DNA of 64,000 nt from NCBI RefSeq assembly GCF_020880995.1, contig NZ_JAJISD010000017.1, positions 21,045 through 85,044 of the forward strand, written 5' to 3'. Each line of letters begins with the position of its first letter. Positions within the stretch are counted from its first letter, which is position 1. The notes under the pieces were generated by a model. The model was given only the letters and a program-made list of their open reading frames with translations. It was not told the origin of the DNA and did no database searches. The stretch comes from Reyranella aquatilis. GTDB taxonomy: Bacteria > Pseudomonadota > Alphaproteobacteria > Reyranellales > Reyranellaceae. The translations under genes were made by a program, and so were the position numbers. Positions 18,621 through 27,478 of this stretch are shown here, piece by piece.

Positions 18621-19759
18621 AGTCTGACGTCGTGGTGATTGGTGGCGGGGCGATCGGGTCCTCGGTCGCCTACCATCTGAAGTCCGATCCCGCCTTCGGC
18701 GGCACGATCACCGTGGTCGAGCGCGATCCAGCCTATACGCGCGCCTCGTCGGCGCTGTCTGCGAGTTCGATCCGGCAGCAGTTCTCGACGCCGCTCAACA
18801 TCCATCTGTCGCGCTTTGGGATCGAGTTCCTCCGCCGCGCACGGGAGTTGCTCGGCGTCGATCTCGGTCTCCGGGAGCCGGGCTATCTGTTTTTGGCGAG
18901 CCCGGCCGGCGAGGCGGTGCTGCGTGCGAACCACGCTGTTCAGAAAGCCGAGGGGTGTGCCGTCGACCTGCTTGATCCGGCGGCCCTGAAGGCGCGCTTT
19001 CCCTGGATCGCGGAGGAGGGGCTCGCGCTCGCCTCGCATGGCACGGCGAACGAGGGCTGGTTCGACGGGTCGTCTCTGATGCAGGGCTTCCGGAATACGG
19101 CGCGCGCACTCGGTGCGACCTATGTCGCCGACGAGGTCGTGTCGTTCGATGCGGCCGGTGTCGATCTGAAGGAGGGCGGACGTCTGGAGGCGCGTGCGGT
19201 CGTCTTGGCGGCGGGGCCCTGGTCGGGCGAGCTCGCAGGGCGATCGGGCATCGCGCTACCGGTGGAGCCGCGCCGGCGCTCGGTCTTCGTGTTCGACGTG
19301 CGCGAAGCGCCGGGTGTGACGCCGCTCACCATCGATCCGTCAGGCACGTGGTTCAGGCCGGAGGGGCGCTTCTACCTCGCAGGCACCACGCCGGCCGAAG
19401 GCAACGACCTGGCCGGCGCGCCGCTCGAGGTACAGCACCAAGAGTGGGACGACATGGTCTGGCCTGCTCTGGCGGCACGCGTACCGGCCTTCGAGGCGGC
19501 GAAGGTCGTGAACTCCTGGGCTGGCTACTACGAGTACAATACGTTCGACCAGAACGGCATCGTCGGCCGCCATCCCCGGATCGAGAGCCTGATCTTCGCC
19601 ACGGGCTTCTCCGGCCACGGCATCCAGCAGTCTCCGGCGGTGGGCCGCGCCGTCGCCGAGCTGATCGTGCACGGGGAGTATCGGACACTCGATCTCAATA
19701 CTTTTGGTTATGACCGCCTTGAATTGGGGCGGCCTATCCGGGAACTCAACGTCGTGTGA
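18617..19759 (+). CDS. FAD-dependent amine/amino-acid oxidoreductase (DAO family)
   Basis: 380 residues. The N-terminal FAD motif VVVIGGGAIGSSVAYHL is followed by a DAO-fold body: SASSIRQQFSTPLNIHLSRF, LAAGPWSGELA, and a C-terminal IFATGFSGHGIQQSPAVGRA that closes the flavin site. The family includes sarcosine/dimethylglycine oxidases, D-amino acid dehydrogenases and the oxidases of modified aminophosphonates; the substrate is an amine next to a carboxylate or phosphonate. Its place after the AEP importer and before a class III PLP enzyme makes an N-alkyl or free aminophosphonate a candidate substrate (inference). ATG 18617 overlaps the PrpF-like stop. Confidence 0.85.
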   Translation: MKSDVVVIGGGAIGSSVAYHLKSDPAFGGTITVVERDPAYTRASSALSASSIRQQFSTPLNIHLSRFGIEFLRRARELLGVDLGLREPGYLFLASPAGEAVLRANHAVQKAEGCAVDLLDPAALKARFPWIAEEGLALASHGTANEGWFDGSSLMQGFRNTARALGATYVADEVVSFDAAGVDLKEGGRLEARAVVLAAGPWSGELAGRSGIALPVEPRRRSVFVFDVREAPGVTPLTIDPSGTWFRPEGRFYLAGTTPAEGNDLAGAPLEVQHQEWDDMVWPALAARVPAFEAAKVVNSWAGYYEYNTFDQNGIVGRHPRIESLIFATGFSGHGIQQSPAVGRAVAELIVHGEYRTLDLNTFGYDRLELGRPIRELNVV

Positions 19760-19788
19760 TACTCCCTGCCTCACGCGAGGAGAGTGAC

Positions 19789-21126
19789 GTGCCCGATCAA
19801 GCGCTGGTGAATTCGGATCTGCAATCTGCCCTGGCCGAAGCCAAGCAGGCCTATGTCGACCGCAACCCCCGGAGCTTCGCGCGCCATCAGGACGCCTGCG
19901 TGGCGATGCCGGGCGGCAACACCCGCACGACGCTGCACAATGCGCCGTTTCCGCTGACTGTCGTGCGGGGCGAGGGCTGCCGCCTGTGGGACGCAGACGG
20001 CCATGAATATATCGACGTGCTGGGCGAATATACCGCCGGCATCTACGGCCATTCCCATCCCGTGATCCGGGCTGCCATCGACAAGGCTCTGAACCATGGC
20101 TGGAACTTCGGCGGGCGCAACGAGAACGAGGGCAAGCTGGCCAAGCTGATCGCCGACCGCATGCCGTCGATCGACCTGGTGCGCTTCACCAACTCCGGTA
20201 CCGAGGGCAACGTGATGGCGCTGGCGGGTGCCCGTGTTTATGCGCAGCGCAAGGGGCGCACGAAGGCCACGAAGGTCATGGTGTTCCACGGCGGCTATCA
20301 TGGCGGCGTGCTCTACTTCGTGAGCGGCGGCAGTCCGGTGAACATGCCCTACGACTACGTGGTTGCCCCCTACAACGACATCGAAGGTACGAAGGCGCTG
20401 CTCGCCAAACACGGTGAGGAGATCTTCGCCGTCCTGCTGGAACCGATGCAGGGCAGCCATGGCTGCCTGCCGGGCGACGTCGACTTCCTGAAGGCGGTGC
20501 GTGAGGAGACCAAGGCGCGCGGCATCACCATGATCTTCGACGAGGTCATGACCTCGCGCCTCTCGCCGGGTGGCCTGCAGGCCAAGCACGGCATCACGCC
20601 GGACATGACGACGCTGGGCAAGTATATCGGCGGCGGCATGTCGTTCGGTGCCTTCGGCGGCAAGCGCGAGATCATGGAACTGTTCGATCCGACCAAGCCG
20701 GACGCGCTGCCCCATGCCGGCACCTTCAACAACAATGCTCTCACCATGGCGGCGGGCGTCGCGGGGTACGGCGAGGTCTACACGGCCGAAGCCGCCAAGG
20801 AGCTCAACGACCGCGGCGACCGGATCCGCGAGCGGCTGAACGCCATCTGCAGCAAGGCGGGGGTCGCCTTCCAGTTCTCCGGCATCGGCTCGATGATGAC
20901 GGCGCACGCCACGTCGCGGCCCATCAGGACGGCGGCGGACATCGCGTCTTCTAATCAGGACGCGAAGGAGCTGTTCTTCTTCGACATGAGCGCGGCCGGC
21001 ATCTGGATCGCCCGCCGTGGTTTCGTGGCCCTGAACGTCATGATCGGAGACGCCGAAGGCGACCGGTTCGTGGCGGCGGTCGAGGAGTTCGTTTCCGCCC
21101 GAAAGGCCCTGTTGCAGCCGTCTTGA
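19789..21126 (+). CDS. Class III PLP-dependent aminotransferase-like enzyme (glutamate-1-semialdehyde mutase type)
   Basis: 445 residues. Class III features: NSGTEGNVMALAGARVY (cofactor phosphate region), HGGYHGG, IFDEVMTSRL with the PLP-binding Asp, and the Schiff-base Lys in TTLGKYIGGGMSFGAFGG. The GKYIGGG context resembles glutamate-1-semialdehyde aminomutase. However, this organism makes ALA by the hemA route (52.4 kb), so tetrapyrrole synthesis is unlikely and a catabolic transaminase, aminomutase or ammonia-lyase role fits better. The start is GTG 19789 with GAGGAG seven to eight bases upstream; the open frame continues back to 19756 without a site. It follows the FAD oxidoreductase by 29 bases. 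Confidence 0.85.
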   Translation: MPDQALVNSDLQSALAEAKQAYVDRNPRSFARHQDACVAMPGGNTRTTLHNAPFPLTVVRGEGCRLWDADGHEYIDVLGEYTAGIYGHSHPVIRAAIDKALNHGWNFGGRNENEGKLAKLIADRMPSIDLVRFTNSGTEGNVMALAGARVYAQRKGRTKATKVMVFHGGYHGGVLYFVSGGSPVNMPYDYVVAPYNDIEGTKALLAKHGEEIFAVLLEPMQGSHGCLPGDVDFLKAVREETKARGITMIFDEVMTSRLSPGGLQAKHGITPDMTTLGKYIGGGMSFGAFGGKREIMELFDPTKPDALPHAGTFNNNALTMAAGVAGYGEVYTAEAAKELNDRGDRIRERLNAICSKAGVAFQFSGIGSMMTAHATSRPIRTAADIASSNQDAKELFFFDMSAAGIWIARRGFVALNVMIGDAEGDRFVAAVEEFVSARKALLQPS

Positions 21127-21143
21127 AGGCTTAGACTGGGGGG

Positions 21144-22118
21144 ATGAGCAAGAGTCAGGAATTCCCCCAGCCGGTTGCCGGCACCGTGGTGCCCCGCTTC
21201 GGCGACGTCGCCACCTTCATGCGCCTGCCGCTGTTCCGCGACCCGACGGCGGTCGAGATCGGCATGGTCGGCGTGCCCTGGGACGGCGGCACGACCAACC
21301 GTCCCGGCGCGCGCCACGGTCCGCGCCAGATGCGCGACCTCTCGACGATGATGCGGCGCATCCATCACGTGACCGGGATCGCGCCGTACGAGCTGGCCAG
21401 ATGCGGCGATCTCGGCGACGCGCCGGTCAATCCTGCCAGCCTCGACGACTCCCTCGACCGCATCGAGAAGCACTACGCCAAACTCCACGCCGCCGGCGTC
21501 GTGCCGCTCTCGGCCGGCGGCGACCACCTGATCACGCTGCCGATCATGCGCGGCATCCGCAAAGGCCTGCCGCCGCTCGGCATGGTCCATTTCGACGCCC
21601 ACAGCGACACCTGGGACACCTATTTCGGCGGCTTCAAGTACACGCACGGCACGCCGTTCCGCCGCGCCGTGGAGGAGGGGCTGCTCGATCCCAAGCGCGT
21701 GGTGCAGATCGGGATCCGCGGCTCGCTCTACAAGGCCGACGACAACCAGTGGGCGCTCGACCAGGGCATGCGGGTCATCACGATCGAAGAGTATTTCGAC
21801 TTGGGCGTCGAGAAGGTGATCGAGGAGGCTCGCCGCGTCGTCGGCGCCGGCCCGACCTATGTGAGTTTCGACGTCGACGGTCTCGATCCGGCCTATGCAC
21901 CTGGCACCGGCACGCCCGAGATCGGCGGCTACACCCCGCACGAGGCGCAGCGGATGCTGCGCGGCCTGCGTGGTCTCGATCTGGTCGGCGGCGATGTGGT
22001 GGAAGTCTCGCCGCCGTTCGACATGAGCGGCAACACCGCGCTCGTCGGCGTCACGATGATGTGGGAAATCCTCTGCCTGCTCGCCGAAGCGGTGGCGAAG
22101 CGGAAGGGTCGTATCTGA
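21144..22118 (+). CDS. Ureohydrolase (agmatinase/guanidino-acid hydrolase family)
   Basis: 324 residues. All three arginase-family metal motifs are intact: GGDH, HFDAHSDT and SFDVDGLDPAYAPG, giving the two-Mn site that splits guanidino groups into urea and an amine. Length and the GTGTPEIGGYTPHEA loop fit agmatinase, guanidinobutyrase or guanidinopropionase rather than arginase. Substrate choice among these cannot be read from sequence. It starts 17 bases after the class III PLP gene and is probably the last gene of the 17.4-22.1 kb run. Confidence 0.87.
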   Translation: MSKSQEFPQPVAGTVVPRFGDVATFMRLPLFRDPTAVEIGMVGVPWDGGTTNRPGARHGPRQMRDLSTMMRRIHHVTGIAPYELARCGDLGDAPVNPASLDDSLDRIEKHYAKLHAAGVVPLSAGGDHLITLPIMRGIRKGLPPLGMVHFDAHSDTWDTYFGGFKYTHGTPFRRAVEEGLLDPKRVVQIGIRGSLYKADDNQWALDQGMRVITIEEYFDLGVEKVIEEARRVVGAGPTYVSFDVDGLDPAYAPGTGTPEIGGYTPHEAQRMLRGLRGLDLVGGDVVEVSPPFDMSGNTALVGVTMMWEILCLLAEAVAKRKGRI

Positions 22119-22174
22119 AGCGGCACCTTGACCGGGGATGGCGTCCGCCCCGGTGACGGCGCTATCGTCTGGAC

Positions 22175-23023
22175 ATGCGCACCCTTCTGCTCAGCCTCTT
22201 GTTCGCTTTCGTCGTCACCTCGGCCTCGGCACAGCCGGTGCCGCGCTGGATGACCCTTCCGCCCACGCCGACGCTCCCTCCCGCCGTGAGCAGTGGTCAT
22301 GCACCGGTCAACGGCATCTCGATCTGGTATGCGACCTTCGGGAGCGGGCCGCCCGTCATCCTGCTGCACGGTGGGCTCGCCAACTCGAACTACTGGGGCC
22401 ACCAGGTTCCGGAACTGGCGAAGACTCACCGTGTCATCGTCATGGACAGCCGCGGCCACGGACGCAGTACGCGCGATGCGCAGCCGTACGGATATGCGCT
22501 GATGGCCTCCGACGTGATTGGCCTCATGGACTTTCTGGGAGTCCCACAGGCCGCCGTGGTGGGGTGGAGCGACGGGGCGATCATCGGGCTCAGCATGGCG
22601 ATGACGAACCCGCAGCGCGTATCGCGCCTCTTCGCCTTTGCCGCCAATTCCGATCCCGGCGGGGTCAAGGACGTGACCAAGAGCCCGGTCTTCATGGAGT
22701 TCATCGCGCGCGGCCAGAAGGAATACGAGGCGCTGTCGGCGACACCCCGAGACTACAAGAAGTTCGTCGACGAGATCAGCACCATGTGGGCGACACAGCC
22801 CAACTGGACGGCACGCGATCTCGCCGGCATCACGGTCCACACCTGGATCGTCGACGCCGATCACGACGAGGCAATCAAGCGCGAGAACACGGAGTTCATG
22901 GCGGGCGCGATACCCAACGCCGGACTGCTGTTGCAGCCCGAGGTCAGCCATTTCTCGATGCTTCAGGCGCCGCAGCAGTTCACCGACGACATCCGGCGCT
23001 TCCTCGAGAGGAAGTGGGACTGA
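22175..23023 (+). CDS. Secreted alpha/beta hydrolase
   Basis: 282 residues with a signal peptide (LLLSLLFAFVVTSASAQ, about 19 residues) and a complete alpha/beta hydrolase domain. Oxyanion region VILLHGGLANSNYWG, nucleophile elbow GWSDGA (the Ser is catalytic), acid in IVDADHDEA and His in EVSHFSM complete the triad. Exported, so it probably acts on an extracytoplasmic ester or lactone; the substrate is unknown. It reads away from the 17-22 kb run after 56 bases and may have its own promoter. Confidence 0.85.
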   Translation: MRTLLLSLLFAFVVTSASAQPVPRWMTLPPTPTLPPAVSSGHAPVNGISIWYATFGSGPPVILLHGGLANSNYWGHQVPELAKTHRVIVMDSRGHGRSTRDAQPYGYALMASDVIGLMDFLGVPQAAVVGWSDGAIIGLSMAMTNPQRVSRLFAFAANSDPGGVKDVTKSPVFMEFIARGQKEYEALSATPRDYKKFVDEISTMWATQPNWTARDLAGITVHTWIVDADHDEAIKRENTEFMAGAIPNAGLLLQPEVSHFSMLQAPQQFTDDIRRFLERKWD

Positions 23024-23025
23024 GC

Positions 23026-24171
23026 CTACGCGGCCAGTTCCAGGATCTCCTTTACCTCGGCCGGCGTCGGGATCGGGCGCGGGTTGCGCGGCACCCACGG
23101 CGTGCCCATCGCCTGCTGGGCGATGCGGTCGAAATGCTCGCGGCCGATCTTCACGTCGGAGAGGGTGCGCGGCATGTCGAGGCCGCGGATGAACCGGTCG
23201 AGCACGTCGCCCGCATCCTCGCCGGGATGGCCCATGGCGCTGGCGATCAGCGCCTGGCGGTCGGCGTTGGCCGGCTTGTTCCAGCGCATGACCCACGGGA
23301 GCATGATGCAGGACGTATGGCCGTGCGGCACGTCGAAGACCGCGCCCAGCACGTAGCCGATGCCGTGGCTGGCGCCCATCGGTACCCCGGCGGCGAGGCC
23401 GGCCATCGAGAGCCATGAGCCGGTCTGGCAGTCGAGACGGGCGGCCATGTCGGTGGGATCCGCCTTCACCCGCGCCAGGCCGCGCGCCAGCAGTGAAAGG
23501 CCGTGCAGAGACGAAGCGTTGCTGAACTCGTTCGACTCGTTGGAGCAGACGCCCTCGACGCAGTGGTCGACCGCACGGATGCCGGTCGAGAGCAGGAGCC
23601 ACATCGGCGTGTGACGCGTCACCTCGGGGTCGAGTACGACGGCCTGCGGGATAGTGAGGGGATGGCGGAACATCTCCTTCACCTTGGTCGCCTCGTTGGT
23701 GACGCCGGCGATGGCGGAGAACTCGCCGGCCGACAGGGTGGTGGGGATGGAGATCTGCCGTACGGTCGGCGGCTTCACGTCCACCGCGCCGCGGATGCGG
23801 TCCATGTCGTCGACCGTGCGCACGTCGTTCGACAGGCAGAGCTGGACGGCCTTGGCCGCGTCGGTGATCGAGCCGCCGCCCAGCGTGACGATCAGGTCGG
23901 CGCGGGCCTCCCGGGCCTGCTCCGCCGCGGCGATCACGGCGCTGCGGGGCGAATGGGCCGGCATGCGGTCAAAGGTGCCGACGCACTTGTTGCCGAGTGC
24001 CCGGCGCAGCTTCTCGATCTCGTCGGTCTCGCGGTTCAGCGTACCGCTCACCATCAGGAAGACGCGCGCGGCGCCGAGGCGCTCGACCAGCTCCGCCAGC
24101 GCCTCGGCGGCGGGCCGGCCGAAGATTACTTCCTCCATCCTGCTGAAAACGATGCGGCCCGAAGCGGTCAT
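23026..24171 (-). CDS. Iron-containing alcohol dehydrogenase (maleylacetate reductase-like)
   Basis: 381 residues of the group III Fe-ADH family. NAD-binding TLGGGSITDAAKA is near residue 95, and candidate metal ligands are in TGIRAVDHCVEG (D-x3-H type), SHGIGYVLGA and DVPHGHTSCIM. The overall pattern, including LSAGEFSAIAGVTNEATK, is closer to maleylacetate reductases and related dehydrogenases than to short-chain alcohol dehydrogenases, but no aromatic ring-cleavage genes are adjacent. It is convergent with the hydrolase gene, two bases apart, and divergent from the M20 peptidase gene across 54 bases. Confidence 0.85.
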   Translation of the reverse strand: MTASGRIVFSRMEEVIFGRPAAEALAELVERLGAARVFLMVSGTLNRETDEIEKLRRALGNKCVGTFDRMPAHSPRSAVIAAAEQAREARADLIVTLGGGSITDAAKAVQLCLSNDVRTVDDMDRIRGAVDVKPPTVRQISIPTTLSAGEFSAIAGVTNEATKVKEMFRHPLTIPQAVVLDPEVTRHTPMWLLLSTGIRAVDHCVEGVCSNESNEFSNASSLHGLSLLARGLARVKADPTDMAARLDCQTGSWLSMAGLAAGVPMGASHGIGYVLGAVFDVPHGHTSCIMLPWVMRWNKPANADRQALIASAMGHPGEDAGDVLDRFIRGLDMPRTLSDVKIGREHFDRIAQQAMGTPWVPRNPRPIPTPAEVKEILELAA

Positions 24172-24225
24172 GCTCTTCTCCCTGTAAGTTTGCTATCGTG
24201 GCGTCGAAAACTGGCAAGGGAAAGC

Positions 24226-25620
24226 ATGACCGGGACACGGGATGGCGCGATCGCCCGCGCAGAGAAATACTTCGACGACGGCGGCTTCCTCGAGGAGCTG
24301 CAGCGCCGGGTCGCCATTGCGACGACCAGCCAGGAGCAGGGCTCCATGCCCGCCCTGCAGCAATACGTCTCCGGCGAGATGACCCAGTCCCTGGAGAAGC
24401 TCGGCTACGACTGCACGGTGCTGCCCAACCCGCGCAGCGAGTATGGTCCGTTCCTGATCGCCCGCCGGGTCGAGGATCCTTCCAGGCCGACGGTCCTGAC
24501 CTACGGCCATGGCGACGTGATCCGGGGCCAGGAGGAGCAATGGCGGGCGGGCCTGTCGCCCTGGAAGATCGTGATCGAGGGCGACAGGATGTATGGCCGC
24601 GGCACGGCCGACAACAAGGGGCAGCACACGATCAACATCGCCGCCTTGGCCTCGGTCATGCAGGAGCGCGGCTCGCTCGGGTTCAACTCGACCATCCTGA
24701 TCGAGACAGGCGAGGAGACCGGCTCGCCGGGCTTGGCCGATTTCTGCAAGGCTCATAAGGACGCGCTCAAGGCCGACGCGCTGATCGCTTCGGACGGACC
24801 GCGGCTCGACCATCGCCGTCCAACCATCTTCGGCGGCACCCGGGGCACGCTGAACTTCAACCTGAAGCTCACGATGCGCGAGGGAGGGCACCATTCCGGC
24901 AACTGGGGCGGTCTGCTGGCCAACCCCGGAATCATCATGGCCCATGCGCTGGCCACCATCACCGACGAGCGCGGCCAGATCAAAGTGCCCGAGTGGCGGC
25001 CCAAGACGCTGACCAATTCGATCCGGGCGGCGCTGGCCGACGCCCATGTCGACGCGGGCGAGGGCGCGCCCGAGATCAACGAGGACTGGGGCGAGAAGTC
25101 GCTGACCCCGGTCGAGCGGGTGTTCGGCTGGAACAGTTTCGAGGTGCTGGCCTTCAAGACCGGCAATCCCGACCGCCCGGTCAATGCCATCCCGCCCAGC
25201 GCCATCGCCTACTGCCAGCTGCGCTTCGTGGTCGGCACCGATCCGCACGACATTGTCCCGGCCTTGCGGCGGCACCTCGAGAAGCACGGCTTCGGCCAGA
25301 TCCAGGTCGAACAGGCCCGCGACGTGATCATGAACGCGACACGGCTCGATCCGGAGAACCCCTGGGCGAAGTTCGCCTCCAGCTCGATCGAGAAGACGGC
25401 CGGGCAGAAGCCCAACATGCTGCCCAACCTCGGCGGGTCGCTGCCCAACGAGGTCTTCACCGACATTCTGGGCCTGCCGACCGTGTGGGTGCCGCATTCC
25501 TACGCCGCCTGCTCGCAGCATGCGCCGGACGAACATCTGCTGGCGCCGGTGGCGCGCGACGGATTGCGCCTCATGACCGGGCTTTTCTGGGATTTGGGTG
25601 CTCAGGGCCGGCCGGGGTAA
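24226..25620 (+). CDS. M20 family metallopeptidase (dipeptidase-like)
   Basis: 464 residues. M20 landmarks: TYGHGDV (first metal His/Asp), GRGTADNKGQH (bridging Asp), ETGEETGS (catalytic and metal Glu pair), RGTLNFNLKLTMREGGHHSG opening the lid domain and HSYAACSQHAPDEHLLAP with the last metal His. Length matches the CNDP/PepV-like di- or tripeptidase subgroup. ATG 24226 has AAGGGA upstream; the frame is open for 720 bases further left, but that is a shadow of the alcohol dehydrogenase gene. The ECF sigma gene starts nine bases downstream. Confidence 0.85.
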   Translation: MTGTRDGAIARAEKYFDDGGFLEELQRRVAIATTSQEQGSMPALQQYVSGEMTQSLEKLGYDCTVLPNPRSEYGPFLIARRVEDPSRPTVLTYGHGDVIRGQEEQWRAGLSPWKIVIEGDRMYGRGTADNKGQHTINIAALASVMQERGSLGFNSTILIETGEETGSPGLADFCKAHKDALKADALIASDGPRLDHRRPTIFGGTRGTLNFNLKLTMREGGHHSGNWGGLLANPGIIMAHALATITDERGQIKVPEWRPKTLTNSIRAALADAHVDAGEGAPEINEDWGEKSLTPVERVFGWNSFEVLAFKTGNPDRPVNAIPPSAIAYCQLRFVVGTDPHDIVPALRRHLEKHGFGQIQVEQARDVIMNATRLDPENPWAKFASSSIEKTAGQKPNMLPNLGGSLPNEVFTDILGLPTVWVPHSYAACSQHAPDEHLLAPVARDGLRLMTGLFWDLGAQGRPG

Positions 25621-25629
25621 ACTCCCCCG

Positions 25630-26187
25630 ATGCTTTCAGCCGACGAGGCCGCCGACCTGATCGAAGCCATCGCGACCCGTCAGGATCGTGCGGCTTTTGC
25701 CCGACTTTTCAATCACTTCGCCCCAAGGATGAAGGCTTTCATCATGCGGGGCGGGGCAGATGCAGAGGCCGCGCAGGAAGTGGCGCAGGAAGCGCTGATC
25801 ATGGTCTGGCGCAAGGCCGCCAGCTTCGACCGCACCCGGGCCTCCGCGACGACGTGGCTTTACACGATCGCCCGCAACAAGCGGATCGACCTTTTGCGGC
25901 GCAACAACCGGCCCGCCATCGACGTCGAAGACTGGCTCACGTTTTTTGCGCCGGAAGACGCGGATGCCGACAAATCCGTTCTGGCGGGTCAGACGTATAC
26001 CCGCGTGAAGGAGCTGCTCTCGGGGCTTTCGCCGGATCAACTGCTGGTGATCGAAAAGGCGTTCTTCGAGGACAAGACTCATACGGCGATCGCCGAGGAG
26101 TTGAAGCTCCCCCTTGGAACGGTGAAGTCGCGCATTCGTCTCGCGCTCGGGCGCCTGCGGGATGCGCTGGAGAAAGACGAGTCATGA
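25630..26187 (+). CDS. ECF RNA polymerase sigma factor
   Basis: 185 residues with both ECF domains: region 2 (ARLFNHFAPRMKAFIMRGGA, AQEALIMVWRKAASFD, TTWLYTIARNKRIDLLRR) and region 4 (LSPDQLLVIEKAFFEDKTHT, then AEELKLPLGTVKSRIRLALG). It resembles the group that pairs with ChrR-type anti-sigma factors, as in RpoE-ChrR of Rhodobacter, which answer singlet oxygen and photo-oxidative stress. The start lies nine bases after the M20 gene, so a dedicated promoter would have to sit inside that gene. The stop overlaps the anti-sigma start (ATGA), the usual layout for a coupled sigma/anti-sigma pair. Confidence 0.92.
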   Translation: MLSADEAADLIEAIATRQDRAAFARLFNHFAPRMKAFIMRGGADAEAAQEVAQEALIMVWRKAASFDRTRASATTWLYTIARNKRIDLLRRNNRPAIDVEDWLTFFAPEDADADKSVLAGQTYTRVKELLSGLSPDQLLVIEKAFFEDKTHTAIAEELKLPLGTVKSRIRLALGRLRDALEKDES

Positions 26188-26849
26188 GTAGCCATCCGGC
26201 CCCCGAAGAACTTCTGCTGGACTACGTCGCCGGAGCCCTGCCTGCCGGACCGGAACTTGCGGTCGCGCTGCACGTGGCGCTGGACCCGGCATCGCGGGAA
26301 ACGGTCGATCGTCTCACCGCGCTGGGTGGCGCCCTCCTGGAGCGCGAACCTGCCGGAGCGGTGGACGCCGGGCTCGGTACCGTGCTGGAGCGCACGCTGG
26401 CGCGGCTGGACGACGTCCCTGTCGAACCGAAGCCTTCCTCCCGCCGCCATCGCCACCCCGGCTTCGAGTGGGCGCCGGCCCCGCTGGTTCCGCACCTGCG
26501 CCCCGGGATGGATTGGCGCCGCGTGATGGGCAAGTTCGACGAGATCCGTCTCGATCTGCCGGGCGACTTCCATCGCGTGTCGCTGCTGCGGCTTGAGTCG
26601 GGACGCGGGCTGCCCGAGCACAAGCATCCGGGCTACGAATATACGGTGGTGCTCCAGGGCGGCTATACCGACGAGACCGGCAGTTATGGCGTCGGCGATT
26701 TCGCTGTGGGCCCCGGTTCGGTGCGTCACGAGCCTATCGCCGACCCGGGCGAGCCGTGCATCGCGATGATCGTGGTCGAGAAGCCGATCGTCCTGACGGG
26801 CCCCTGGGGGCGCTGGCTCAATCCGCTGGTCAGTCGCGGCCTGATCTGA
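26184..26849 (+). CDS. ChrR-like cupin anti-sigma factor lacking the usual zinc cysteines
   Basis: 221 residues. The N-terminal anti-sigma domain (residues 1-90) starts with HPAPEELLLDYVAGALP as in ChrR, and the C-terminal cupin domain (about 115-205) has LPEHKHPGYEYTVVLQGGYT and a later SVRHEP, a set of His/Glu ligands suited to a metal. In known ChrR the N-terminal zinc is held by two His and two Cys in HxxxCxxC; here the stretch is H30-V-A-L-D34-P-A-S37, so both Cys are replaced by Asp and Ser. Sigma binding may therefore be zinc-independent or use other ligands. It is coupled to the ECF sigma gene by ATGA. Confidence 0.85.
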   Translation: MSSHPAPEELLLDYVAGALPAGPELAVALHVALDPASRETVDRLTALGGALLEREPAGAVDAGLGTVLERTLARLDDVPVEPKPSSRRHRHPGFEWAPAPLVPHLRPGMDWRRVMGKFDEIRLDLPGDFHRVSLLRLESGRGLPEHKHPGYEYTVVLQGGYTDETGSYGVGDFAVGPGSVRHEPIADPGEPCIAMIVVEKPIVLTGPWGRWLNPLVSRGLI

Positions 26850-26905
26850 GAGCGTTGACCGCGAAAGGGGTTCCCTGCAGGCTTGAGGCCTGAAAAGGGG
26901 ACCCA

Positions 26906-27454
26906 ATGGCGCGTATTCCGTACTACGAAGTCGAGAACGCCACCGGCAAGCATGCCGAGCTTCTCGGCAAGCTCAATCCGATGCTCAACATCTACAAGAT
27001 GCTGGCCAACTCCGAGCAGGGGGCCAAGGGCTTCCTGCGCATGGGCAACGGACTGCTCTATCGTTGCGAGCTGAACCCGGTGCTGCGGGAACTGGCGATC
27101 ATCCGCGTTGGCCGCCTGAGCCGCACCGCCTATGAAGTCTTCCAGCACGAGCGGATCGGCCGCGATGTCGGGGTCAGCGAGGAGAAGATCGCCGCCCTGC
27201 GCGACGCCACCATCGAGGCGCCGGCCTTCGACGACAACGAGAAAGCGGTGCTGCGCTACACCGACGACGTGGTGCGCAACGTCCGCGCCTCCGACAAGAC
27301 GCTGAAGGCGGTGCAGGCCTTCCTGACGCCGGGCGCGCTGGTCGAGCTCACCCTGACCATCGGCTACTACATGATGGTCTGCCGCTTCCTCGAATCGATG
27401 GGCGTCGATGGCGAGGAAGGTCAGGCGGAGTGGCTCAAGACCGCCAAACTGTAA
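26906..27454 (+). CDS. Carboxymuconolactone decarboxylase (CMD) family protein
   Basis: 182 residues, all-helical CMD/AhpD fold: PVLRELAIIRVGRLSRTAYE, FQHERIGRDVGVSEEKI and a C-terminal LVELTLTIGYYMMVCRFLES. The CxxC of AhpD-type peroxidase partners is absent; the equivalent place reads TAYEVFQHERI. That fits the non-redox CMD-like subgroup, which includes decarboxylase and hydrolase homologues of unknown substrate. Site AAAGGGG sits about seven bases before ATG 26906. It is followed after 24 bases by the M81 peptidase gene. Confidence 0.85.
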   Translation: MARIPYYEVENATGKHAELLGKLNPMLNIYKMLANSEQGAKGFLRMGNGLLYRCELNPVLRELAIIRVGRLSRTAYEVFQHERIGRDVGVSEEKIAALRDATIEAPAFDDNEKAVLRYTDDVVRNVRASDKTLKAVQAFLTPGALVELTLTIGYYMMVCRFLESMGVDGEEGQAEWLKTAKL

Positions 27455-27478
27455 GCGCTGAGCGTTAGGAGTAACGAA

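Noticed and set aside
19756..19788. Longer start for the class III PLP enzyme
   Set aside because: It overlaps the FAD oxidoreductase stop and lacks a site, while GTG 19789 has GAGGAG at good spacing.
19789..21126. Assignment as hemL (glutamate-1-semialdehyde aminomutase)
   Set aside because: The organism carries an ALAS-type hemA at 52.4 kb, and the context is catabolic.
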